Shown one piece after another: positions 26,836-36,600 of a stretch of DNA of 64,000 bases. The notes beneath the pieces were generated by a model. It was not told where the DNA came from and did not search any database. It saw only the letters and a program-made list of their open reading frames with translations. Source of the DNA: JAJPHU01 sp035553375. Its GTDB lineage: Bacteria > Planctomycetota > Planctomycetia > Gemmatales > Gemmataceae. Numbering within the stretch: position 1 is the stretch's first letter; each line of letters starts with the position of its first letter. Location of the stretch: the NCBI GenBank assembly GCA_035553375.1, contig DATNCY010000250.1, forward strand, positions 1-64,000. The letters are read 5' to 3'. Made by a program: the position numbers and the translations under genes.

Positions 26836-27686
26836 TGCACCTTGGGCCGGCCGACGATGCAATAGCCTACCGTGAACCACAGCGAATGAATCTGCCAATC
26901 CGTCAGCGCCTCGCGGACAATAGGTTCGAGTTGAAGATGACGATGTTTGTCCACCATGTCGGTAAACTCGGGGCCGAGGTTGAGGAAGCGCGACATGATC
27001 CAGCGATCGAGTTTGGGCAGACCGATCCAGTGGCCGATCATCCGATTGGGCAGATTGGGCACTTCATCGGAGACAACCACCAATCCGCCGGGTTTGACCA
27101 CGCGGGCCATCTCACGCAACGACTTAAGAGGGTCGCTGAAGTAGTTGAATGCGCCGACGCTCAACACATTGTCGAAGCTATGATCGCGGAATGGCAGATT
27201 TTCCGCTTCGCTCAGGAACAATCGCAAATCGCGGCCGGGGTGTTGACGACGACAATTGCTCAATTGCACGGTCGAGATGTCGTTGCCATACAGTTCGCAG
27301 TCCGCCGGGATGAGCGACACATTGGCACCGTCGCCGATGGCCACTTCCAACAGGCGCGTACCGGACAGATTCGGTAGATATTTCATAATCTGCCGGCGGG
27401 CGCGGCGTTCGCCGCCGTTGCAGAGGAAGGTGAACCACTCCCAGAAACGAAAACGCGGCCAGAGAGGACCATTGTAGAAATCGGCGGCAATCTTGTTATT
27501 GCCGTCCAGCGGCTTGAGCATGTCGAGCATACCGTCGCGGATGGGGAAACCTCGTTGGCAGGCGAGGCAGACCAATCCTTCTTGCGTGCAGGTGGAAACC
27601 ACTTCGAGCGAGCTGCCGCAATCGGGGCACTGCATCAACTCACAATCGTTGATCCACGGCTGAGAGAGCGTTCGCGTCGCGTTCAT
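26832..27686 (-). CDS. Zinc-ribbon SAM-dependent methyltransferase (copy 1)
   Basis: 284 residues. An N-terminal Trm112-like zinc ribbon has C20, C23 (CPDCG) and C40, C43 (CLAC), with the FPIRDGMLDML loop typical of that fold. The methyltransferase domain has motif I LLEVAIGDGAN (about 112-122), the FRDHSFDNVLSVGAFNYFSD strand region and ARVVKPGGLVVVSDE. It is a paralogue of the next upstream gene: both share the layout IAADFYN/IAAAFYN, WPRFR, GPEFTDMV and a final GYCIVG. Probable tailoring enzyme of the operon; the acceptor is unknown. Confidence 0.85.
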   Translation of the reverse strand: MNATRTLSQPWINDCELMQCPDCGSSLEVVSTCTQEGLVCLACQRGFPIRDGMLDMLKPLDGNNKIAADFYNGPLWPRFRFWEWFTFLCNGGERRARRQIMKYLPNLSGTRLLEVAIGDGANVSLIPADCELYGNDISTVQLSNCRRQHPGRDLRLFLSEAENLPFRDHSFDNVLSVGAFNYFSDPLKSLREMARVVKPGGLVVVSDEVPNLPNRMIGHWIGLPKLDRWIMSRFLNLGPEFTDMVDKHRHLQLEPIVREALTDWQIHSLWFTVGYCIVGRPKVQ

Positions 27687-27725
27687 GGGGAGAGTCTCCG
27701 TATCTCGATGGTTCGTTTCATACTC

Positions 27726-28556
27726 TTACAGCGGCGTGCCGACGATGCAATACCCGAGGCCGCGCCAGATCGTATGGATTTCCGGTCGTCGCAGCGCGGC
27801 GCGGGCGACCGCCGGCACATCAAGACGATTGCCCACAACCATATCGGTGAATTCGGGGCCGAGCCAAACGCGCTTCATTAACCAGGTATCCAGCTTCGGG
27901 CATCCGATCAAATGTCCCCAGCCCCACTCGAACAGGTCGGGGCGTTCGTCGGCGACAACGACCCGACCGCCGGGGCGTGTGACGCGCGCCATTTCTTTCA
28001 AGGCACTTTCCGGATCGCTATAGAAGTTGAAGCCGCCGACACTGAGTACCGCGTCAAACGAATGGTCCGCGAAGGGGATGCGCTCACCTTCGGCCAGGGC
28101 GAGAAATAACCGCCGGTCAGGGTAACGATCGCGGCACGCGGCCAGCGGTCGCTCGGCGATGTCGATGCCGGTGATGCGCATACTGCGCGGCAGCAGCGCG
28201 ACGTTTTCGCCATCGCCGATGCCGACCTCCAACAGAGAGCCATCATGCAGGTCGCGCAGGTGGCGAAGAATCTGCCTCCGTGCGCCGGGCAATCCGCCGA
28301 GTGTTTTGAGAAACAGTTGCTCCCACGGACGAAAGCGCGGCCAGCGTTCGCTGTTGTAGAAGGCGGCGGCAATACGGTTCTTGCCGGTGAGTTCACCTTG
28401 GGCAATCAACAACCCGTCAAGCATGGGGTAGCCGCGCCCGCATACGTCGCAGGTGGTCCCGCTCTCGTTCGCGGGGGCGAGCGGTTCACCACAGTCCACG
28501 CAGGCGAGCGGGGGAGTTGCTCTCTCCAATTCGCTGAGTACCGCCGAAGGGATCAT
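27726..28556 (-). CDS. Zinc-ribbon SAM-dependent methyltransferase (copy 2)
   Basis: 276 residues, paralogue of the downstream copy. The zinc ribbon uses C19, C22 (CVDCG) and C36, C39 (CDVCG) with YPMLDGLLI. Motif I is LLEVGIGDGENVALL, the acidic end is ITGIDIAE, followed by FADHSFDAVLSVGGFNFYSD and ARVTRPGGRVVVADE. Conservation of the Cys ligands and SAM motifs in both copies argues that both are active on different positions or substrates. It lies 39 bases upstream of copy 1 and 16 bases downstream of the SDR gene. Confidence 0.85.
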   Translation of the reverse strand: MIPSAVLSELERATPPLACVDCGEPLAPANESGTTCDVCGRGYPMLDGLLIAQGELTGKNRIAAAFYNSERWPRFRPWEQLFLKTLGGLPGARRQILRHLRDLHDGSLLEVGIGDGENVALLPRSMRITGIDIAERPLAACRDRYPDRRLFLALAEGERIPFADHSFDAVLSVGGFNFYSDPESALKEMARVTRPGGRVVVADERPDLFEWGWGHLIGCPKLDTWLMKRVWLGPEFTDMVVGNRLDVPAVARAALRRPEIHTIWRGLGYCIVGTPL

Positions 28557-28572
28557 ATAATCTCGCCTCCAT

Positions 28573-29358
28573 TCAATACTTCACATTGCGGATATGGGCC
28601 GCGCCGCGCGCCATGCTCCAGTCATACAACCATGCCGGCAAACAGCGCAACACGCCGAGCAGAAGGCTCGTACTCCAGGGAAAAGCGTAGACCCGGCTGC
28701 GATGGCGAATCGCTCGCAGAATGTGCCGGGCGGCTTTTTCCGGCTCCATCATCGCCATCGGCGGCTGCACCAGGGCATTCGTCATCAAGGGCGTGCGCAC
28801 GAAACCCGGTAGCACCGTGGTGACGGCAATGCCGCGACGACGCAGCGGCGGACGCAGACTTTCGAGATAGTTCATCAGCGCGGCCTTGCTGGCGCTATAA
28901 GCCGCGGCGAACGGCATTCCACGACAACCCGCCAGACTCGATAATGCGACAATTTGTCCCCTTCCGCGAGCCAGCATATCCGGTAAAACCGCATCAATGG
29001 CGTACACCACGCCGAACAGATTCACTCGCACGATCGCCTCGGTCTGCTCGATGGCCAAGTCATCGACGAGCGTCGCTCCCGTGATGCCGGCGCAGGCGAT
29101 GAGGAGATCCACCGCGCCCAACTCGCTCGTCACGGCCTTGATCGCGCCGCGCACCGCCTGGCGATCTCCCACGTCTACCGTTGCTTGAGAGCAGACAGTC
29201 CCGCTCGCTCGCAACGCATCGGCCAGCGTCGTCAGCCCCTCGGTGTCGCGGTCGAGTAGTCCTAGACGTACTCCCTCGCGGGCAAGCTCACGGCAGAGCG
29301 CTCGACCCATGCCGCTGGCTGCGCCCGTCACCACGGCGATCTGACCGTGCAACGTCAT
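28573..29358 (-). CDS. Short-chain dehydrogenase/reductase
   Basis: 261 residues, classical SDR. Cofactor loop VTGAASGMGRAL (about 10-21), an acidic residue at the end of the second strand (GLLDRDTE) that favours NAD(H), NAG-like motif ACAGIT, catalytic Ser near 140, Y154 and K158 (YSASK). The hydrophobic C-terminus (TSLLLGVLRCLPAWLYDW) could associate with the membrane. In this operon it could reduce or oxidise a keto/hydroxyl group of the lipid product. Its ATG overlaps the hydrolase stop by four bases (ATGA). Confidence 0.9.
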   Translation of the reverse strand: MTLHGQIAVVTGAASGMGRALCRELAREGVRLGLLDRDTEGLTTLADALRASGTVCSQATVDVGDRQAVRGAIKAVTSELGAVDLLIACAGITGATLVDDLAIEQTEAIVRVNLFGVVYAIDAVLPDMLARGRGQIVALSSLAGCRGMPFAAAYSASKAALMNYLESLRPPLRRRGIAVTTVLPGFVRTPLMTNALVQPPMAMMEPEKAARHILRAIRHRSRVYAFPWSTSLLLGVLRCLPAWLYDWSMARGAAHIRNVKY

Positions 29359-30221
29359 GCCGCGCCTCCCGTGTAGCCGGCGCGCTCCGCGAATCGCAAC
29401 TCACGCAAGAGCTGCTGGACCAAGGCGACATATGCGGCTGGGTTTTCCTCGTGCGCGCGATGCTTGGCATCGGGCACCAGCGCCACCCGGCAATTTGCCA
29501 GGTTCGCTTCGAGATAGCGACACGTCGCCAGGAAGGGCGAGTGTTCGCCGTACAGGGCGATTGTCGGATGGCGCACGGAGGAAATACGTTCCGCCGTCAA
29601 TCCGGCGACCGCTTTCACGTCGTCGCCGCAGGTCGTGGCGGCTAAGCGCGTGAGCCGATCCATCGCGGCCAAGCCCAATTCTTTGCGGAACATCTCGTGA
29701 CGCTCCGGCGGCAGATTGGCCGTCTGCGCAAACAGTTGGCCCACATCAAACCAATCTTCTTCCGACACCTGCAAGCCGGCTCGCCCGGCTTGCTCCTTAT
29801 ATTCCTGCCAACCGCTCCACGCGCTCAGACTCGTCTCCAGGTGGCGCAGGCCGGGAAAATACGGATCGGACAGAATCAGCCCGGCGATGGCCTCGGGATA
29901 AAGAACGGCGGCGTGCAGCGCGATGACGCCGCCGTAGCTGTGACCGAGAACGTACATTGGTCCGAGGCCGAGCGCCTGCTGGATCTTCACGAGATCGCCG
30001 GCCATGTCGGCGGAGGTATAGCCGGACGGCGGCGTTTCGCTGTAGCCGTGGCCGCGCAGATCGTAGGCGGTGACGCGAAAATCGGCGGCTAACGTCGGCA
30101 GCATGTTAATCAGCGGCCAAACGGCCATATTGCCCGTGACGCCGTGCAGCAGCACGACATCCTGGCCCTCGCCGGCCTGCTGATAATAAAACCTCATCCC
30201 CTCGACGGAAACGCGCGGCAT
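29355..30221 (-). CDS. Alpha/beta hydrolase, possible thioesterase of the operon
   Basis: 288 residues. Standard alpha/beta hydrolase: oxyanion motif LLHGVTGN, strand YDLRGHGYSE, nucleophile S95 in LGHSYGGV, acid residue probably in LYGEHSP, and a His at 254 or 257 (DAKHRAHEE). No signal peptide. Its position between the ACP and the SDR in an unbroken operon suggests release of the acyl chain from an ACP (type II thioesterase-like), but haloperoxidase/esterase relatives look alike, so this is inference. Confidence 0.85.
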   Translation of the reverse strand: MPRVSVEGMRFYYQQAGEGQDVVLLHGVTGNMAVWPLINMLPTLAADFRVTAYDLRGHGYSETPPSGYTSADMAGDLVKIQQALGLGPMYVLGHSYGGVIALHAAVLYPEAIAGLILSDPYFPGLRHLETSLSAWSGWQEYKEQAGRAGLQVSEEDWFDVGQLFAQTANLPPERHEMFRKELGLAAMDRLTRLAATTCGDDVKAVAGLTAERISSVRHPTIALYGEHSPFLATCRYLEANLANCRVALVPDAKHRAHEENPAAYVALVQQLLRELRFAERAGYTGGAA

Positions 30222-30235
30222 GATTCAACCTGCGA

Positions 30236-30514
30236 TTATGCGCTCAAATGTTGATGCAAGAATGCAACCAGTTCCCCGAGCTTGATGTCCCGCACGGCCC
30301 GGCGGCCCAGGTCGGCCATGAACAGGTGAAAGGGAATCTTGCGCCCATAGTGTTCTTCGAGAGTCTCGCCGAGAACAACGGCATCGATGGAAGCCAGCCC
30401 CAGGTCGGCGAAGAAACACGTCTCCGGGCCGATGTCGCCGGAATACTCGCGGCCATTGAAATTACGAAGAATCCCGGCCACATCGCTGTGGATTTGTTCG
30501 GTGGTGATCGTCAT
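30236..30514 (-). CDS. Discrete acyl carrier protein
   Basis: 92 residues, four-helix ACP type. The phosphopantetheine site is S42 in FADLGLASIDAVVLGE, which has the DLGxxSxDAV pattern with Ala instead of the more usual Asp before Ser. The C-terminus (LGELVAFLHQHL) is a typical last helix. The ATG overlaps the stop of the upstream synthase gene (ATGA). It would carry intermediates to or from the two large proteins that precede it. Confidence 0.9.
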   Translation of the reverse strand: MTITTEQIHSDVAGILRNFNGREYSGDIGPETCFFADLGLASIDAVVLGETLEEHYGRKIPFHLFMADLGRRAVRDIKLGELVAFLHQHLSA

Positions 30515-33500
30515 GGCTGCGTTGCTCCTCCCAGGGTGACATCGGGCACCACGTCGTCGCCGTGGCGACGCAACGTGAGATGAACCTCTTGTCCGAAGGC
30601 CGCGAACGCGAACGAGACGCCGGGCAGACTGGCGAAGGCGACACGCGGCAGATCCTCGACGAGATTCCCGCCGCGATAGCGAGCGGTCGCCCGGCCGCTA
30701 TCCTCCGCGTCCAATTCGATGTCGGCCGGGAAGAGACGTTGGCCGTGGCGCTCCCGCCACAGCGAACGAATGGCATCCTTGGCGACGATGCGGCCAAACA
30801 GCCAGTCGGTAAGTTGTTCATCAGGTAGTTTAAGGAGTCGGAATATACTCCATTCTGGGCGGCTCAGCGTGACTCGCGCTAAAGCCATGCGATGCACCGG
30901 CTGACATAGATCGGCGGGCGGGACGAGGCGCATACAGCGCACCTTAGGATTCCCTGCGCCAGCGAGTGGCACCGGCCAGTTCGCGGCCAACAGGAAACGC
31001 TCCTTGAAACGCAGAAAATCCACGTATTCCAGCGGCCAATAAAACCGCCAGTATTCCGCCGGCGCTAGACGGCACCAGAGTCGGTCATCGGGGCCGAGCA
31101 AGTCGATGCGATGGCTGACTTGCCGAGGCGAATCGCGCTCCACGCGCACGCGACACTTGATGCGCGTATCGATTGTCGGCCGGGGACCATAAAGGGTGAC
31201 GCTGCCCAACTCGTAGGGCAAAACGACGCGGCCGTTTTGATCGGGCTGGCCGAGATGCCAACTGCCCAGCAAATGTGTCGAGGCATCGATCAACAAGGGG
31301 TCGAGAAGCAAGTCCGGGTTCGGTGTCGAGCGGAACAGGCCGGAGTGCGGTAAGGTCCGCAGATGGCCCTCAATGCCCTCGTCGCCCTGCCGATCCGTCG
31401 AAGCGAGCGCCTCAAACAAGGGACCGTGAAAGAGTCGGCGTTCGCCGGCGTAAAGCTGGTGGGGGGTGAATCGACATGGCCCCTCATGGGTCAGCGGGAA
31501 CGCTTCCGAAGGCGGCGCTTCCGGGTAGTGCGAACCGAGCAGGACTGTCCCGACCACGGCCGGGGTATCGGCATGGCCCGGCCGGATCGCGTTGCCCAGA
31601 TCGCGTATTTCGATGGCCACGGCATCCGGCTCTTCGGGCCGAACCCTCGCGGTCAGTTCCAGAGTGATGGGTTCGTCGTCGAAAGGAATCCAGCGTTGCA
31701 GGCGGACACGCCTCAGACCGATAACGAGCTGACCGGGCAGAAGCAAAGCAGCGGCCTCGGCCATCATCTCCAGACTAAACGCCATCGGCATGAACGGCAG
31801 ACCGTGCTGCGTCGGATCGACCGCGCTGGCGTCGCGCGCGCCGAGCGTGTGGTCGGAAGCATACAAGTCTTCGCTCAGGTCCATGCGGCGGCGCATCACC
31901 ATTTCGCGGCCAGGTTCGAGATGAACCATATCGCCGAGCAATGGCCGGGCGAGCGGGGTCGCGTTAGCGCTCCGCGTTCCTTGCCGGCGGGCAAGAAAAT
32001 GCTCCATCACCTCGCGCTGCGTATCTAAAAACTGCTCCATGACGCCGAGATATTGCTGCATGACAGATCCGCTGTCCGCTGTCCGCTGTCCGCTGTCCGC
32101 CCGATCATTGGCGGATTGCGGATAGCGGACAGCGGACAGCGGTTTGGGATCGCGCCGGCTGTAGAGATGCTCGAAGCGCAACGGCACATGATGCGCCGCC
32201 AACAACGCGGCCATGTGGTTGAGCTGCGTCAAACCGGAACGATGCGGCTGGTTGACGGCGACGGCCTCGAAGGAGCGGCCACGCAAAATATCTTGCAGAA
32301 ACGAAGTCAGATTGCCGCGCGGCCCGCACTCGACGAATAGACGGACACCACCGGCATACATGGTTTCGGCGAGACGAATAAACTCAACCGGCGACGCCCA
32401 ATGCGACACGGCCAAGCGACGGATAGCGTCCGCGTCGGTCGGAAAGAGTTGCCCGGTGGTACACGAGTATAGCGGCAAGCGCGGTGGGCGAACCGTCAGA
32501 CGCTCGTACATTCGCGCGATCGGTCCCAGGAACGGCTCGAACAGCGGCGTGTGATAAGGACGACGAAACGGCAAACGCTCGCACACGATGCCGCGCCCGC
32601 TCAATTGTTCCTCGATCGTGGACGACGCGCCGAGCGGGCAGGCTACCACCGTCTGATGCGGGCAGTTGTCCATAGCGACGAAGACGCCCGCTTCCGCGCC
32701 GAGAACTTCCGTCACGGTCGCACGTCCGGCCGCCACGGCCAGCAGCGCGATCTCGGCCAATCGTCCGTCATCTTCCTGCTGCTGCAAAACATTACTCAGA
32801 GCGAACAGCTGCTCGATAAAGAAATCGTCCGGCTCAACGCAGCCCGCCGCGAGCAAAGCGGAGAACTCGCCGGCGCTGTGACCGCCGATGGCGTCGGGTT
32901 GCAGCCCCAACTCGCGCAACAACAGATAGAGCGCCCACTCCGAAATAAGGATGCTGGACACGGCGTTGCCCAGCCGCCATAGGTTCTTCTCGGCGGCCGC
33001 GCGCTCGACATCCGAGAGAGACGACGGAACGAAGATATGCCGGCTGATCGGTTCCTCACGCCGGCCGGCGCGCTGCGAAATCCCATCGCAACGCTCGAAA
33101 TGCTGCCGCACTTCGGGAAAGTGCGGCAGCAAATCGCCCAGCATGTTGAGATACTGGCTGCCCTCTCCTGGAAAGAACAAAGCGATTTTGCCCTGCGGAT
33201 GCAATGGCTGCTCGAAGTAATAGCACCCGCGCGAGTCCTTGATTTGCCGACAACCCGAATCGGCCAGGCGCTCGGCGGCGCGGCTGAGGCGCGATTGCAA
33301 ATCGGCAACGGATTCGGCCACCACCGCCAAGCGGCTGCCGCCGGGCGCAAGCGACGTGTTGAGACTGAACGCGAGATCCTTCAGTTCGACGGTAGGCGTG
33401 CGCTCCAGGAACGCGGCCAATGCTTGCACGCGCTGGCGCAGTTCGGCGCGATCATCGCCACGAAGGACAAAGACCTCGCTCTCCCAGCGAAACATCGAAG

Positions 33501-33570
33501 GAGAAGAGAGAATCTCCTCGCGGTGTCCGTTGAGTCGATTCGTGTACGTGCCTGAAACCGTCGGGATCAT
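30511..33570 (-). CDS. PfaB/PKS-like protein: acyltransferase, dehydratase, PPTase-like tail
   Basis: 1019 residues. After a 125-residue linker region comes an acyltransferase domain (about 127-430) with FFPGEGSQYLNML and the active serine S232 in GGHSAGEFS, like PfaB. A linker (about 505-530) has MEQFLDTQREVM, shared with the first synthase. A double-hotdog polyketide dehydratase follows (about 545-840): H574 in ASDHTLG and the partner D762 in LLIDASTH. The end (about 890-965) has WLFGRIVAKDAIRSLW and LFPADIEL, resembling the C-terminal half of a phosphopantetheinyl transferase; activity is doubtful because the usual first motif is not seen. Residues 478-501 are a translated repeat insertion. 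Confidence 0.85.
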   Translation of the reverse strand: MIPTVSGTYTNRLNGHREEILSSPSMFRWESEVFVLRGDDRAELRQRVQALAAFLERTPTVELKDLAFSLNTSLAPGGSRLAVVAESVADLQSRLSRAAERLADSGCRQIKDSRGCYYFEQPLHPQGKIALFFPGEGSQYLNMLGDLLPHFPEVRQHFERCDGISQRAGRREEPISRHIFVPSSLSDVERAAAEKNLWRLGNAVSSILISEWALYLLLRELGLQPDAIGGHSAGEFSALLAAGCVEPDDFFIEQLFALSNVLQQQEDDGRLAEIALLAVAAGRATVTEVLGAEAGVFVAMDNCPHQTVVACPLGASSTIEEQLSGRGIVCERLPFRRPYHTPLFEPFLGPIARMYERLTVRPPRLPLYSCTTGQLFPTDADAIRRLAVSHWASPVEFIRLAETMYAGGVRLFVECGPRGNLTSFLQDILRGRSFEAVAVNQPHRSGLTQLNHMAALLAAHHVPLRFEHLYSRRDPKPLSAVRYPQSANDRADSGQRTADSGSVMQQYLGVMEQFLDTQREVMEHFLARRQGTRSANATPLARPLLGDMVHLEPGREMVMRRRMDLSEDLYASDHTLGARDASAVDPTQHGLPFMPMAFSLEMMAEAAALLLPGQLVIGLRRVRLQRWIPFDDEPITLELTARVRPEEPDAVAIEIRDLGNAIRPGHADTPAVVGTVLLGSHYPEAPPSEAFPLTHEGPCRFTPHQLYAGERRLFHGPLFEALASTDRQGDEGIEGHLRTLPHSGLFRSTPNPDLLLDPLLIDASTHLLGSWHLGQPDQNGRVVLPYELGSVTLYGPRPTIDTRIKCRVRVERDSPRQVSHRIDLLGPDDRLWCRLAPAEYWRFYWPLEYVDFLRFKERFLLAANWPVPLAGAGNPKVRCMRLVPPADLCQPVHRMALARVTLSRPEWSIFRLLKLPDEQLTDWLFGRIVAKDAIRSLWRERHGQRLFPADIELDAEDSGRATARYRGGNLVEDLPRVAFASLPGVSFAFAAFGQEVHLTLRRHGDDVVPDVTLGGATQP
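32066..32143. repeat. In-frame inverted repeat of GCTGTCC units inside the second synthase gene
   Basis: Four GCTGTCC(GC) units (about 32069-32100) face GCGGATAGCGGACAGCGGAC with its continuation (about 32119-32142). The reading frame stays open and codes for residues about 478-501 (SAVRYPQSA and ADSGQRTADSG), between the acyltransferase and dehydratase domains. ADSGQRTADSG is a chance-translation signature of this widespread repeat type. Confidence 0.85.
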
Positions 33571-33612
33571 GGCTACTTCACCCAGAAGGTATTACCCTCG
33601 CTCGCCCAAAAT

Positions 33613-36600
33613 CTAGCGTGAGAGTTCGATAGCCTTTTCTTGGGCCGCGCGGCGCGGGCACGCGAGTTGCCCCACATCGCCGGCTATAACCACCTCACAC
33701 GCTCCCTTATGTCCGAGACGCAGTTCGTCATCGAGAAACAACGGTCCCACTTCCGGCGGAATCATCTGCAAGCCGCGCTCACCGAGAAGCTGTTCCAATT
33801 CCGAAACCATGCCGATAGTGGACCACGGACCCCAGGCGATGGACACGACCCGGCCGGGCCAATCGCGATCGAGATGCACGGCGAGCTTGGCCAGCACCTC
33901 ATTGGCGGCGGCGTAATCGGATTGGCCTCGGTTGCCGAATCGACCCGCGACCGAAGTGAAAAACACGCAGAATTGAAGCTGCTCGAACTTCAGACGGCGG
34001 CTCAAAATCAGGGCGCTCTCGACCTTGGTTCCGAAAACGCGATCGTAAGATTCCGGCGTTTTATCGCCAATCAGCTTGTCCTGAATGACGCCGGCACCGT
34101 GGATGACGCCGTCGATGGTCCCAAAACGGCGATACACGTCGTCAAGCACGGCGCTCAGCGGTGCCTCGTCGCGGACATCCGCCTGATAGTAGTGAACGCG
34201 AGCGCCGGCGTCCTTGAGCCGTTCGATGTTGCCGCGAATCTCGCGGTCGTGGAGCAGCCGTTGGTAGGCGGCTTCGACGATGGCCGGGGAAGCGGGCCGA
34301 CCCTCACGCCGCAACCTCGCAATCAGCGCCGCCTTTAACTCGGCCGCGCCCGTCACGTTCGCCGTATCGGGCGCCTCCGTGTCTTCGGGCAGCGGCGAAC
34401 GGCCGACAAGTACGAGGTTCGGCTGATAGCGTCGGGCCAGTTCCAGGGCGACGGCGGCCGTGATGCCGCGTGCGCCGCCCGTCAACAATACCGTCGAATC
34501 GTGGCCGAGCGCTAGCGGCGACTTCGACGATTCTTCCAGCGGAGCCGGCACGCAATGCAAGGTGAGGCGGCGTTCGCCCCGATAGCCGATCTCAATTGGT
34601 CCCGTCGTATCGCTCAGTTCGGCGAGCAGATTGTCCGCGAGTTTATCGGAAGCCGCCCGGCAATCGAGATCGACGACGCGAACGAGAACGTGCGGCCATT
34701 CGTGAGCCAGGCTCTTGATGAGACCGGCAACCCCGCCTTGGCTGGGCGAGAAGTCTGCCGGAAGCGTCGCGGTGGTATCGCTCCCGAATGCGCCGCCCAT
34801 CGACGTGGCAGCGAGGAGCAGAGCGCTACCATTGTCGGCGGCCCGCTGGAGTTCGTTCGCCATGCCGCGCGCCAGTAAAAACAGCGATTTCACATCGCGC
34901 AGCAAGCGATCCGCCCACGATTGACCCTGACGCGAGGGAGACAGCGGCAGCAGGTGAATAAGACCGCTTATCGGTCCGCATTGCTGGTGAATACGAACGA
35001 GCAGTTCTTCGACCGCTTGCGGGTTCGTCAGGTCGGCGTGGAAGCCATCGGTTCCCGGTTCAGCGCTCACGAGAGCAACCTGTTGGCCGAGATCGCGCAA
35101 TCGCTGGGCCAGGTTCGCGGCGATGCCCGTACCGTCATCGGTTAACAGAACGGTGCCGCCGGGGAGAACCGGCGCGACATCGGGAAGCGGCGGCGCATCC
35201 GTCACGGCAACGAGCATGCGCTGGATACCAGCCCGGAACGCTGGCGATGGATTCTTGTCACCCGTCGCGGGCGCTTCGGCCTGGCCGTTGGAAGTTGAGA
35301 CGGCCACGCAGTCGATAATGCCCCGCAACGTCTTGATATTGGTCAGTTTCTCCATCGCCACATTGGGCATCTGACCGCCGTTGACCTCGGCGAGCATACC
35401 GAGAATCTCGACGCGCTTGATGGAGTCGATGCCGAGATCGGCTTCCAGATCGAGGTCGAGGCCGAGCATGTCGGTCGGATAGCCGGTGCGTTTGCAAACA
35501 ATGTCGAGCAATCGTGCGGTGACAATGTCGCGGTCCACTCCCAGGGCAGACGGCGAAATCGGAGCAGCGGTTACCGTGTTTGCAACCGCCGGAATTGGCG
35601 GTGGCGGTGGCGGCGGCGCGGGCGCGACAGGTGCCGGTTGCGTTGGGAGAACCGCACTCGTCGCCGGTGGCGGTAATACGTGACCATTGGCACCGTGGCC
35701 GTTGGTGCCGTGGCCGTTGCTGCCATGCCCATTCGTGACAGGATGGGCGGGCGCGGGCAGAGTCGGAACGCTCACCGCTGGCGTGCCCCCTTGCAGGTAG
35801 CTGAGCATAACGCTGCGCTGCGTGTCCAGGAAACGGGCCATCAATTCCTGATAGCGGAGCATCACTTGCGCGGTCTCGTCACTGGATGCGGATGCAACGG
35901 GAACGACCGGCGTAGTCTGCACAGGCGGATGATGCATTCCATTCGTGTGCGCTGCGCCATTGGTAGGAGGGCCGGGTTTGGGCGGCTGTGTCATGGTCGG
36001 TTTCATAGTTTGCGCGGAAGAAGCCTTGGGTTTATCAAGGATTGTCGGAGTCGGCGATGTTTCGTCGGAACGGGCTTGGCCGAGAAGTTTCGGTTCCGGC
36101 CCGTTCAAAGGGCGAACGCGGACACTGTTGACGAGCCAGGTGTTGGGCGAGAGCTTGGCCGGAGCGCTATCACGTTCCAGGTTTTTCAGATCGAGCCGGC
36201 GCAAGTCGCGTCCTTCGTGAAGTCGTTCGAGTTGAACCGACACGCCCGCGACCAGCAATTGGCCAAGAAGATGCTGCAATTGCACCAACCCGGGCCGGTT
36301 CTTCAGATCGGAAGCGATGGCGAGATGCGGCCGGTCGGCGAGAGTTTGAGCAACCAGTCCCGTCAAAATGCCTTGCGGACCAACCTCGATAAAAATGCGT
36401 GCCCCGGCGGCGTACATGGTCTCGATTTCATCTCGAAAGCGCACCGGCGAGACGAGATGCCGGGCCAGCACTTCTACCAGCGCATCCGGCTGGGCCGGAT
36501 ACGGCTCGGCTGTCGTGTTGGCGTACACAGGATATTGAGGAGCCTTAAAATCGCACGAAGCGAGTGCGCGGGCGAATGGTTCGCTGGCGGGCGCAACCAG

